Positions 1 through 7,072 of a DNA stretch of 11,759 nt are shown here, piece by piece. Position 1 is the stretch's first letter. Every line of letters begins with the position of its first letter. The stretch spans positions 1-11,759 of the forward strand of contig CAZTGZ010000062.1 in the NCBI GenBank assembly GCA_964613385.1, written 5' to 3'. The position numbers and the translations under genes were made by a program. The notes below the pieces were generated by a model that had not been told where the DNA came from, did no database searches, and was given only the letters and a program-made list of their open reading frames with translations. The stretch is from CAZTGZ01 sp964613385 (GTDB lineage: Bacteria; Bacteroidota; Bacteroidia; NS11-12g; UBA9320).

Positions 1-223
1 TCAGGGTAACTTTGCCTTTTTTACAGGGGGAACCGGTATTCACAGAGGCAGTAATGTAGCCAAAGGCCATCGCTGGGCATTTCAGATTACCCTAACCCGG
101 GAGCCGGATTTGGTAAAGAAAGTTACCTCATTGAGCCGTCGTTTGGCTGGAGAAACCATGAAGTCGATCGTCGGGGAACGCAAAATGCTGAACCTTCAGA
201 AAAAATTTAAGGCAACGTTCTGA
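1..223 (+). CDS. C-terminal end of a probable PhyH-like 2OG/Fe(II) dioxygenase (partial)
   Basis: An open frame (codons from base 2) runs in from the left edge and stops with TGA at 221-223; 73 residues are visible. Near the edge it reads FFTGGTGIHRGSN, then KGHRWAFQITL ten residues later. In phytanoyl-CoA-dioxygenase-like enzymes the distal iron-binding His lies in an H-R-x-G or H-x-G context and is followed about ten residues later by an Arg that binds 2-oxoglutarate. Here His14 and Arg24 of the visible part fit that spacing. The last ~40 residues are basic and helical-looking. The stop overlaps the next start by one base (TGATG), so the two genes are probably co-translated. PhyH-like enzymes occur in glycan and small-molecule loci. 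The family call rests on one short motif, and the HxD half of the iron site is outside the window. Confidence 0.5.
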   Translation, partial: QGNFAFFTGGTGIHRGSNVAKGHRWAFQITLTREPDLVKKVTSLSRRLAGETMKSIVGERKMLNLQKKFKATF

Positions 224-1266
224 TGGGTTTAAAGCAAAGCATTAAGGAATTCTTCAAACCTTCGCCCAGAAATATAGGGAAGAGTTTGTTACAGGAAAAT
301 CCGTTCGTAGTGATAGATGTTGGAGCAGCCAATGGCTTGATTCCACATTGGCATACGCTGGATGGATTGGCAACGGTGGTTTCCTTTGAACCGCACGAAG
401 CTTCCTATCGAGATCTGTTGAGAAAGTATCAAAAAAGTCCCTACAGGGATATGTATAAGCCATTCCCATTTGGATTGTCTGAAAAGGGGGGCGATACTGT
501 TTTGTATATGCTCAATGAAAGGACGGGAAGCAGTATTTTGCCTGTGGATCCGTCATCACCCTGGCTAAACCCGGACGATCCTTATGTATTTCCGATTACC
601 GAAACCATCATACAGACCAAATCTTTGAAACAGGTGTTTGAAGAGGAGAATCTGGCCCAACCTTCCATGATTAAACTGGATATTCAAGGGGCTGAAATAC
701 AGGTTCTGAATGGTCTCGGAGATGAGCGGTTGCCCAACCTGGTCTCCATAGAGCTGGAAGTTGGATTTCACAGCATTCACAAAGACGCACCCACGCCATT
801 CGACACGATTGAGAAATTGGAAAAGCTGGGCTTTGCATTTTACGACATGACCACCAACCGCGTTCCTGCCGGAAGAGGGAAAGACCGTTTGTACTATCTG
901 AGAAAATTGGATATTTCACCCATTTACAATAAAACAGCCACCCGCTTGGTAGAGACTGATCTGTTGTTTTTCAGAGATCCGGTTAAGCTGCTGGATTCAG
1001 GAAAAGCCGGAGATATTCGCAGGCAATTGGTGGCACTATGTGTCTATAATTTCTTTACGGATGCGTTATGGCTGAACGATGAAGCCCTGGACCGACAGAT
1101 TTTTTCGAAGGAAGAACATGCTCAGATCGAAAAAAACCTGAGGGAATGGAGCAAAATTTATAATTGGAAGTATCCGGCCTATTTGAGCGGTTTGCACGAA
1201 AAATGGAAACTTCTGAAAAGTCACCTGAGCCATTTGCCCTGGCAAACCCCAACGCGCGATCTGTAA
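223..1266 (+). CDS. FkbM-family SAM-dependent methyltransferase
   Basis: A 347-residue protein with a Rossmann methyltransferase core. Motif I is VIDVGAANG (residues 30-38), the acidic loop after strand 2 is SFEPH (54-58), and the FkbM signature IKLDIQGAE lies at 150-158, followed by VSIELEV (174-180). FkbM proteins O-methylate hydroxyl groups of sugars and polyketides and are common in O-antigen and capsule loci. The acceptor cannot be read from sequence; a sugar hydroxyl is the contextual guess. Residues ~215-347 form a charged, mostly helical extension beyond the usual ~230-290 residue core. The ATG at 223 overlaps the stop of the upstream dioxygenase-like gene. The gene ends at 1266, directly against the end of the opposite-strand gene. 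GC content (31/60 in 721-780) is well above that of the pse block. Confidence 0.85.
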   Translation: MGLKQSIKEFFKPSPRNIGKSLLQENPFVVIDVGAANGLIPHWHTLDGLATVVSFEPHEASYRDLLRKYQKSPYRDMYKPFPFGLSEKGGDTVLYMLNERTGSSILPVDPSSPWLNPDDPYVFPITETIIQTKSLKQVFEEENLAQPSMIKLDIQGAEIQVLNGLGDERLPNLVSIELEVGFHSIHKDAPTPFDTIEKLEKLGFAFYDMTTNRVPAGRGKDRLYYLRKLDISPIYNKTATRLVETDLLFFRDPVKLLDSGKAGDIRRQLVALCVYNFFTDALWLNDEALDRQIFSKEEHAQIEKNLREWSKIYNWKYPAYLSGLHEKWKLLKSHLSHLPWQTPTRDL

Positions 1267-2727
1267 TCAGATTCCGTATTTGCGGATTAAACTCCGCACT
1301 TTGAGCCATCGGGCGGTTTCTGTGCCCAGTTTCTGAATTAAATGAATGAGTAGTTTGGGACGCAGTTTTTCAAGGCGTTGGCCTTTAAAATAATGTCCAT
1401 CGGATTTAAATTCCAGAAAGCGATGTTCATTTCCGTGATTGGCCAGATAGAAACCGTATTTTCTGGCATTGAGAGCGGGTTTGGGAGGAAGATTTTTGTC
1501 TGAAAGCAACGCCATCAGGTGATCGTAATCCTCAATTTTATAAACGCAATCCAAATGATCGTAGAAGCTTTTTCCCACCAGAATGGAAACCTTACCCCTG
1601 TGCGTTGCTTCTGCTCCGGTAGAGCTTCCAAAGGTGATGACCTTTTCACAGGTATCCATCAAGGTATACGTGCTTACCGCCGACTCCGGAAGAATGACTG
1701 TGAGATTGGGCAATTGCATGCCCCGAAGTTCCGTCATCTGAGAATTATTGACATTTTTCAGGTTGGGGTGGATGCGCAGATAAAAGTGAAAATCCGGTTG
1801 TGAGGAGAATGCGGCGCAAATCTTTCGGATTCCATCGTTTTGATCCTTATACAATGGAGTTTTCCAGTCCTCGAAGGTTTTCATTTCATCCTCGGAAGAA
1901 TTAAAAATGGCGATATTCCTTTTGGAAGCATCAAATCCATCCGGAAGCATGCCCTTCTGCTGCAAACGGGTATAATCGGGAATTTCGGTGATGGTATTTC
2001 CGGAAATACGATCGAACCATTCGGCACCCTGTTTTTCAACATTTTCCATATTAGACTGATGGATTTCCAGCAGTGCATTGATATGTTGCTGAAAGCTGTG
2101 CAGGTAATGCACAACTCCATTTTCAAAGGTTCTGTATTTTTGGATGTTAGAACCTGAAACATAGGAGACAAAGGGAATTCCGAGTTTTTCTGCCAGCAGT
2201 ATCATGGGGCGGTCTTCGGGTTGACGGCCGTTATAAACGTAGATTTTATCGGGCTGTACCCGTTGAATGATTTCCTGTAGGGCTTCAAAAGATTCTATGG
2301 CCATACGGAGATACATGTCAATCAGTTCACCGTATTTGTCGCTGTCAATTTCGAGTTCACGGGAACGGCTGATTAAAGTGGAGGCAACACCTCGTCCCAG
2401 CTGATAACCCTTGTACTCGTAATAGAGCAAATCGTCGGTATGATGAAACTTCGGCCATTCCGGCAAGGATAGGTTTTCCGGGGTTTCGAGCGCGAAAATA
2501 TTGGCGGCGGGGATGTCCAATAACTGAAAAAAATACCGGCTTCTTTCCACACAGCGGGCGCATTTCACCGGATGATGCTGAAGGTTGGCATGGCAAGAAG
2601 AGAGCTTGCCCGTGCAATGAACCACGAATAATTCATTCCCGGAATCCTTCTCTTCCTGCATCAGTTCAAGTTGTGTACCGAACGGAGGGAGGAAATTGGC
2701 ATAAAGAGAGTAAAAAAGTACCTTCAT
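1267..2727 (-). CDS. Capsule-type polysaccharide biosynthesis protein, GT-B-like, with N-terminal Cys cluster
   Basis: I place the start at the ATG at 2725-2727, giving 486 residues and an ATGA overlap with the upstream deacetylase; an in-frame ATG 66 bases further up lies inside that gene. The protein starts MKVLFYSLYANF, like a Rossmann first strand. Four cysteines follow (38, 45, 56, 59; CX6CX10CX2C), a possible metal site. The middle has YVYNGRQPEDRP (163-174). The C-terminal half has LRIHPN (317-322) and TFGSSTGAEA (365-374), resembling the arrangement in capsule polysaccharide/Kdo-transferase-like proteins (PF05159-type), where a GSS loop binds the donor nucleotide. No signal peptide or membrane segment is evident, so it should act in the cytoplasm or at the inner face of the membrane. 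Role as a glycosyltransferase is inferred; the donor is unknown. It is last in the minus-strand run and has the higher GC of the left third (34/60 in 2461-2520). Confidence 0.6.
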   Translation of the reverse strand: MKVLFYSLYANFLPPFGTQLELMQEEKDSGNELFVVHCTGKLSSCHANLQHHPVKCARCVERSRYFFQLLDIPAANIFALETPENLSLPEWPKFHHTDDLLYYEYKGYQLGRGVASTLISRSRELEIDSDKYGELIDMYLRMAIESFEALQEIIQRVQPDKIYVYNGRQPEDRPMILLAEKLGIPFVSYVSGSNIQKYRTFENGVVHYLHSFQQHINALLEIHQSNMENVEKQGAEWFDRISGNTITEIPDYTRLQQKGMLPDGFDASKRNIAIFNSSEDEMKTFEDWKTPLYKDQNDGIRKICAAFSSQPDFHFYLRIHPNLKNVNNSQMTELRGMQLPNLTVILPESAVSTYTLMDTCEKVITFGSSTGAEATHRGKVSILVGKSFYDHLDCVYKIEDYDHLMALLSDKNLPPKPALNARKYGFYLANHGNEHRFLEFKSDGHYFKGQRLEKLRPKLLIHLIQKLGTETARWLKVRSLIRKYGI

Positions 2728-3440
2728 ATTGCTTGAATCTGCCTTACCAGGCAAAAGGCTTCTGCCATGGGTAGCCCAACGGCAACGCCCCATCGTTTGG
2801 CTTGAATTTCTAATGCTTCACTTGAGCGGGGGTGGGGGAAGGGTCTCTTTTCGAACTCGTAACATTCCATGGCCTGCAATTTGGCCTGTAAATCCCGGGG
2901 CTCAAATCCTACAAAACAATTGGGAATAAAATGCCTGGGGTCGGTAGAAGCCCTCCATTCCGTTCCGGAAGCCGTTTCAAAGGTAAAGATGGTTTTCACC
3001 GTTTCATGATGCATGGGCCTGCAGGCGGTAATCACGGCTTCAAAAGTGCGTTGATGGTCGATATTCACGTCACCTCCGTGATGGGTAAAAATTACATCCG
3101 GTTGAAAAGCCTTTTTTTCGTTTTCTATGATTTTGATGATGTCGAGCAAGCTGACGGAGTCGAAACGGTTATCAGGCAGATCATAGGCTTGTAAACTGTG
3201 GTATCCGATGCATTTGCGGGCAGATTCGATATTGGCTTTGTGAATGCTCAGTTCCTTTTCCCAATGTTCCACATTTCTGGAATCGGAGCGGGAGGTAATA
3301 CCTTCACCCAGAATGACCACCCGGGTTTCTACCTGTAGCGTGCGGTGTATATAATGCATCGTAGCGCCCAAACCGAGTATTTCGTCGTCGGGATGTGCTA
3401 CTACGATGAGTATTTTCTTATGATTTAGTAATGGTAACAT
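2724..3440 (-). CDS. PIG-L/LmbE-family zinc-dependent N-deacetylase
   Basis: A 238-residue, single-domain protein of usual family length. The hallmark AHPDDE is at residues 15-20 (His16 and Asp19 as probable zinc ligands, Asp18 as probable general base). The second motif THHGGDVNIDH (119-129) supplies the third zinc ligand, His129. Family members remove N-acetyl groups from GlcNAc-type sugars on carriers, nucleotides or small thiols (GlcNAc-PI, mycothiol and bacillithiol precursors). Cytoplasmic; no signal peptide. It lies 6 bases after the phosphoesterase gene and overlaps the next gene by 4 bases (ATGA), so it is translationally coupled to the capsule-type protein. In this setting it probably exposes an amine on a glycan precursor, but the substrate is not identifiable. 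It is the first gene of the higher-GC segment (27/60 in 3241-3300), although spacing with the AT-rich genes upstream is tight. Confidence 0.87.
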   Translation of the reverse strand: MLPLLNHKKILIVVAHPDDEILGLGATMHYIHRTLQVETRVVILGEGITSRSDSRNVEHWEKELSIHKANIESARKCIGYHSLQAYDLPDNRFDSVSLLDIIKIIENEKKAFQPDVIFTHHGGDVNIDHQRTFEAVITACRPMHHETVKTIFTFETASGTEWRASTDPRHFIPNCFVGFEPRDLQAKLQAMECYEFEKRPFPHPRSSEALEIQAKRWGVAVGLPMAEAFCLVRQIQAI

Positions 3441-3446
3441 GTGTGG

Positions 3447-4163
3447 TTAGGGTTTGGTTCTTATGATTACCGGGAGATAGTTGGTTGTATGTTGATCTAA
3501 GGCGAGTTTTTTATGTAAACTGTTATAGAACATTTTTTCTTCGATACAGAAAGCTGTTAATGGTTGCTCACTCAAATAACAAGCTCCGGTATCAATGTCC
3601 AACTTGTTTTCGAAATAATAAGGGTAGTAAAAGGCGGTATGACCAAAGATTAACATTTTTTTATGTTCAAAATTAGTGCTCAAAATTTGATATCGGTTCT
3701 TATTAAACCAACCCTCTAATGGAATATTTTTAAAATCAGCCATTTCAAAAGGCATCATACCTTCATGACAAATAAAATAATTGTCAAGATCAATAAAAGC
3801 CACCATAGATTGAAATAATGTTGAATAATTTGACAACATATCCCTTGCGGTTTCAAATATGTCTTTTATACCGAAAGAGAGACAAGTTGCTTGTCCACCA
3901 TATTTTTGCAAATAATTTGTTGACTGAATATCTTTTTCGGCTGATTTAATCCAATGGTATTCATGATTACCCATTATAAAACTGCAAGAATATTGTTTGG
4001 ATAGAGAAGTTAAAAAATTCAATACTTCTAAAGAATTTGAACCTTTATCTATATAATCACCTATGAATATAAATTCAGGATGTTGATCATAAGACAAAAT
4101 AAACTCAACTATTGATTTGAGTTTTAAATATTCACCATGGATATCCCCGACAATAAATTTCAT
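3447..4163 (-). CDS. PPP-type calcineurin-like metallophosphoesterase
   Basis: A 238-residue protein with the full metallophosphoesterase motif set: GDIHG (6-10), GDYIDKG (35-41), GNHEYH (65-70), a His at 133 (FICHEG), and GHT (174-176) followed by DTGAC. These residues hold a two-metal centre that hydrolyses phosphomonoesters or phosphoanhydrides. The first half resembles the bacterial Ser/Thr protein phosphatase and ApaH branch; the usual Arg of GDYxDRG is Lys40 here. It lies 2 bases after the SDR gene and 6 bases before the deacetylase gene, so it is in the same operon. No matching sugar kinase is visible in the window. It may dephosphorylate a sugar or nucleotide intermediate, or a regulatory phosphoprotein; sequence does not decide. 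AT-rich like the pse genes (17/60 GC in 3661-3720). Confidence 0.83.
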   Translation of the reverse strand: MKFIVGDIHGEYLKLKSIVEFILSYDQHPEFIFIGDYIDKGSNSLEVLNFLTSLSKQYSCSFIMGNHEYHWIKSAEKDIQSTNYLQKYGGQATCLSFGIKDIFETARDMLSNYSTLFQSMVAFIDLDNYFICHEGMMPFEMADFKNIPLEGWFNKNRYQILSTNFEHKKMLIFGHTAFYYPYYFENKLDIDTGACYLSEQPLTAFCIEEKMFYNSLHKKLALDQHTTNYLPVIIRTKP

Positions 4164-4165
4164 TT

Positions 4166-5041
4166 TTATCTATCAAGTTTTAGAAGATAATCATCCAAGG
4201 CTTTGTCTAATGTGTAATCAAAATCTATGAGAGATTTTATGCGTTCATTATCGAGAAAGAAAAATGGTTGTTCAGATTTTACCAGTAATTTTAAGTTACA
4301 GTCCAATTTTTTCGAAATATCCTTTGCCAGATTTTTCATGGAACAAAATCGACCATATGCTACGTTTATTACTATTGGACTTTCGTGACTAATATTAGCC
4401 AAAACCAGTTTTTTAATAATAGAGATTAAATCGAAAACATAAAAACAGTCCCAATAAGCGATATTTTTTGTGTCAATAACAACTTCCTTTTCGGATTTCA
4501 ATGAATGAATCAAATTATAGACAAATCCAGATTTACGAGAAGCACCAAAAATTCCAGGAATTCTCAAAATTATGGTTTCAATATTTGATTTCTGAAGTCG
4601 ATAAATACATTCTAATTCTCCCATTCTTTTTGAAAAACCATATGAATGTGGTGGGAATGAAGTACAAAACTCTTCCCTAGTTTTTCCATTTTCATGAGGG
4701 GAATAAACTGTCATACTGGAAATGTAAAACAACCTGGTAGTCAACTTATTTGTTGCAATAAAGTCGATCAGATGGGCCATTCCGTATACATTAGTATTAA
4801 AAGCATTGCTAACGATGTTTTGTGAATCCAAAGCACTTACATCGGCTGCCAGAATTATGATATTATCAAAATAATTTCCCTTAAGAGATTTCAAAGATTC
4901 GATGGAATTTAAGTCCAACCAAATGTCATTTGCATTTGAATCTCGTCCGGCGGTTTGTAATGAAAATTGACCTTTTAGAGCATTATATAGGTTTTGTCCG
5001 ATATACCCGTTTGCGCCAATAATTAATATTCTATCAGACAT
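4166..5041 (-). CDS. NAD(P)-dependent extended-SDR sugar epimerase/dehydratase/reductase
   Basis: A 291-residue extended short-chain dehydrogenase. The nucleotide-binding loop is GANGYIG (9-15, GxxGxxG), an acidic residue follows at AGRD (31-34), LAAD (64-67) fits the NAD-binding third-strand motif, and the catalytic set is YISSMTVYS (106-114) with YGFSK (134-138, YxxxK). LRIPGIFG after ~157 is typical of nucleotide-sugar enzymes of the GalE/RmlD type. It likely epimerises, dehydrates or reduces a nucleotide-activated sugar in the cytoplasm; which of these cannot be told. Its ATG overlaps the end of the ATP-grasp gene by 8 bases. It is somewhat shorter than GalE (~340) and closer in size to RmlD (~290). 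PseB would be longer and is not this gene. Confidence 0.8.
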   Translation of the reverse strand: MSDRILIIGANGYIGQNLYNALKGQFSLQTAGRDSNANDIWLDLNSIESLKSLKGNYFDNIIILAADVSALDSQNIVSNAFNTNVYGMAHLIDFIATNKLTTRLFYISSMTVYSPHENGKTREEFCTSFPPHSYGFSKRMGELECIYRLQKSNIETIILRIPGIFGASRKSGFVYNLIHSLKSEKEVVIDTKNIAYWDCFYVFDLISIIKKLVLANISHESPIVINVAYGRFCSMKNLAKDISKKLDCNLKLLVKSEQPFFFLDNERIKSLIDFDYTLDKALDDYLLKLDR

Positions 5042-5978
5042 TATAGAAATTATTATTCCAATTCCTATGAAGGGTTAATCCGTCATTCGGAACTCTAATT
5101 TTCTCATTGTAGGATTTGTTAAGAAACTCGAGAAATAACTCTATTTCCGGAATACCAGATGCATAACTCATTACTAATGTTGTTGAAAATCTAGGATTGA
5201 TTTCAAATATATAAACCACATCATTCGCTAGCATTAGTTGAACGTTATATGGACCCGAAGCATTAAATATTTCAGATATCTTATTTACGCTTTCAATTAT
5301 TGCCGGATGTTGAGAATTTATTGCTCTTATTGTTATCCCTTTCTTTTGAAGAATTTTGCGAGAAGATATAGAAATTAGGTTGTTTAGATTGTTTGCTAAA
5401 ACGCCTACTGTGAATTCAACTCCCTCAATATATTTTTGAACCAATAATTCGTTTTTTTGATAAGGCGTTTCTCGAAGATAATCTTCTAGTTCATAAGTGG
5501 AATTTATTAACTGAACTCCACGGCTACCTCTCCCTTCTATGGGCTTGATTATAGCCGGAAAAATTGGAGATTGCAAAAAATCGTCAATGACATATGTCGG
5601 TATAAACGAGATTTTTTCGGATTCCAATTTTTTCATCAATTCATATTTGTTAAGGCATAGCTTGCAAAATTCGTAGGTAGGGAGAATCAAAATTAAATCT
5701 TTGATTTCGGATTTAATTTGATGGGCTATTTGAATTTCCTCATCAATTAATGGGATGTATACCCCGATTTCTCGAGTTCGAATGATATCAATAATGAATT
5801 GTTTATAAGAAGAATCTTTTACAAGTGGTGCCGGAACAAAATTTAATTCAGGGTAAAGATTCGATAAGCTGTGATCAGAATCAACATAAGTAATATTATA
5901 TTTTGATTTAATACATTCATGCAGATAAGGAAAAAGCGAGCCTCCTAATGCGGAAACTAATAAGTTTTGGTTTCTCAT
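5034..5978 (-). CDS. ATP-grasp ligase (carbamoyl-phosphate-synthase-like fold)
   Basis: A 314-residue protein with an N-terminal pre-ATP-grasp Rossmann region (LLVSALGGSLFPYL, residues 6-19) and an ATP-grasp domain. Visible ATP-grasp elements are IIKPIEGRGSRGV (143-155; Lys145 and the glycine loop contact ATP), QKYIEGVEFTV (181-191) and the Mg-binding FEINPRFS (258-265). The family activates a carboxylate as acyl phosphate and joins it to an amine or other nucleophile. Similar CarB-like proteins are frequent in surface-polysaccharide and nonulosonate loci, mostly uncharacterised. It starts 3 bases after pseI stops and overlaps the SDR gene by 8 bases, so it is tightly linked to the nonulosonate pathway. 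It could attach an acyl or amino-acyl group to an amino sugar; this is inference. Confidence 0.8.
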   Translation of the reverse strand: MRNQNLLVSALGGSLFPYLHECIKSKYNITYVDSDHSLSNLYPELNFVPAPLVKDSSYKQFIIDIIRTREIGVYIPLIDEEIQIAHQIKSEIKDLILILPTYEFCKLCLNKYELMKKLESEKISFIPTYVIDDFLQSPIFPAIIKPIEGRGSRGVQLINSTYELEDYLRETPYQKNELLVQKYIEGVEFTVGVLANNLNNLISISSRKILQKKGITIRAINSQHPAIIESVNKISEIFNASGPYNVQLMLANDVVYIFEINPRFSTTLVMSYASGIPEIELFLEFLNKSYNEKIRVPNDGLTLHRNWNNNFYNV

Positions 5979-5981
5979 AGG

Positions 5982-7022
5982 TTATAACATGTCCCAACTA
6001 ATAGGCTCATCGGCACTAATATCCCTATTTGAGTACCTGCCCACAACGTTTTCTATCAGACCAGGATGAATCCCAATTCCCGGTCTTTTCACCACTAAAT
6101 CCTCATTTGAGATTTTAGTCCCTTTTTTAATATCTCTTGCGGCTACAATACTTCTCCTCACTTTGGAATACATTTCCATTTCTTCTTCAGAAGGACCAGA
6201 TTTCAATCCATTCCCGAAGGCTGACTCGAGCTCTCTAATTTTGTAAACCATTTCCTTAAGTTCTAATGGTTCAATTGCAAAAGGATGGTCAGGACCTGGT
6301 AATTGTCTGGACAGTGTATAGTGCTTTTCAATTACTTTGGCTCCCATGGAAATTGCACCCAAACAAATGTGATCTCCCATGGTATGATCAGAGTATCCGG
6401 TAATTGTGCCAAATGCGTGTTTTAAAGTGGTGATGGCATTTAAATTACTCAAATAAGCAGGAGCGGGGTAAATTGAAGTGCATTGTAAAATGATGATTTT
6501 ATCATTTCCGCTTTTCTTACACATACTTACAGCTGACTCTATTTCACTTAAGGTAGCCATACCAGTTGAAAACATAACACCTTTACCTACTTCTGCAATC
6601 TGTTTAATTAATCGCAAATCAACCATATCAAAAGAAGCTACTTTTAGAATAGGCATGTCTAATTGTCTCGCTATTTCGATGGCATCTGCATCACAAGGTG
6701 AATCTAGAAAATCAATACCGAGACTATCGCAATATGAAGATAGTTTTTTATGCCAACTTCGATCTATTTCCAGACTTTCTATTAGACTATAGATGTCTTG
6801 ATCATACATGGATATCTTAGGAGATTTTTTCGAATAGTGGTGTTCGGCTTTGAAGGTTTGAAACTTAACCGCATTTACACCAGCATCTCTTGCTTTTTCA
6901 ATGAGCTCAATGGCTTGATTAAAATTTCCATTATGATTACTACCTATTTCTGCTATTATGTATGCAGGTAGTTGCTCGCCTATTTCAAAAAACCTCGTTT
7001 CAATATTTTTGGGTTCTCGCAT
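5982..7022 (-). CDS. pseI: Pseudaminic acid synthase (NeuB/PseI-family nonulosonate synthase)
   Basis: A 346-residue protein, normal for the family. It has a TIM-barrel synthase domain (~1-280) and a C-terminal SAF/antifreeze-like domain (~287-346). It condenses phosphoenolpyruvate with a 6-deoxy di-N-acyl hexose to give a nine-carbon acid. Seen: IIAEIGSNHNG (22-32), VKFQT (52-56), STGMAT (152-157), SDHT (211-214) and IEKHYTL (231-237), whose His213 and His234 fit the metal ligands, then RRSIVAARDI (289-298) and KRPGIGIHP (312-320). KVASFD (127-132) and CTSIYPAP (181-188) resemble PseI more than NeuB, which usually has a PSGE-type sequence at the first site. By contrast, GPDHPF (243-248) and GYSDHT look more NeuB/LegI-like. 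The neighbouring pseF and pseG favour PseI. It starts a compact five-gene downstream run and has a possible promoter of its own. Confidence 0.85.
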   Translation of the reverse strand: MREPKNIETRFFEIGEQLPAYIIAEIGSNHNGNFNQAIELIEKARDAGVNAVKFQTFKAEHHYSKKSPKISMYDQDIYSLIESLEIDRSWHKKLSSYCDSLGIDFLDSPCDADAIEIARQLDMPILKVASFDMVDLRLIKQIAEVGKGVMFSTGMATLSEIESAVSMCKKSGNDKIIILQCTSIYPAPAYLSNLNAITTLKHAFGTITGYSDHTMGDHICLGAISMGAKVIEKHYTLSRQLPGPDHPFAIEPLELKEMVYKIRELESAFGNGLKSGPSEEEMEMYSKVRRSIVAARDIKKGTKISNEDLVVKRPGIGIHPGLIENVVGRYSNRDISADEPISWDML

Positions 7023-7029
7023 CTTGGCA

Positions 7030-7037
7030 CAAAAATA
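7030..7037 (-). promoter_or_regulatory. Candidate Bacteroidota -7 element before pseI
   Basis: The minus strand reads TATTTTTG, matching the Bacteroidota -7 consensus TAnnTTTG, with 7 bases between it and the pseI ATG. Transcription from here would give a very short or leaderless 5' end. The -33 match is weak: only TTTC about 21 bases upstream. It falls in one of only two real gaps in the minus-strand block, but it also overlaps the T-rich tail of a possible terminator. Confidence 0.35.
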
Positions 7038-7060
7038 ACTAACCTCATCGATATCGAGGA
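7031..7060 (-). terminator. Possible weak intrinsic terminator after the cargo pseudogene
   Basis: Downstream of the pseudogene stop, the minus strand has CCTCG and, after a 7-base loop, TGAGG (4 Watson-Crick pairs plus one G-T pair), followed by TTAGTTATTTTT. Stem plus T-rich tail fits a rho-independent terminator, but the stem is short. The core also contains the perfect 10-base palindrome TCGATATCGA (7048-7057), so a protein-binding site is an alternative. Confidence 0.3.
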
Positions 7061-7072
7061 AATGATATGATC

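Noticed and set aside
1259..1272. Bidirectional intrinsic terminator between the convergent genes
   Set aside because: The stem is only 5 base pairs with two A-T pairs at its base, and no T-run follows on either strand.
2728..2793. Longer version of the capsule-type protein with 22 extra N-terminal residues
   Set aside because: The extension lies wholly within the deacetylase coding region and its sequence is basic and unlike a protein start. The downstream ATG gives a typical Rossmann beginning and an ATGA overlap.
1519..3194. Several open frames on the plus strand opposite the capsule-type and deacetylase genes
   Set aside because: They lie antisense within genes having clear family motifs, show no recognisable motifs themselves, and are shadows of the coding strand.
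5982..7022. Plain sialic acid (NeuB) or legionaminic acid synthase
   Set aside because: PseF and PseG motifs in the same operon and the KVASFD and CTSIYPAP segments favour the pseudaminic pathway. The alternative is kept as a finding because some motifs are mixed.
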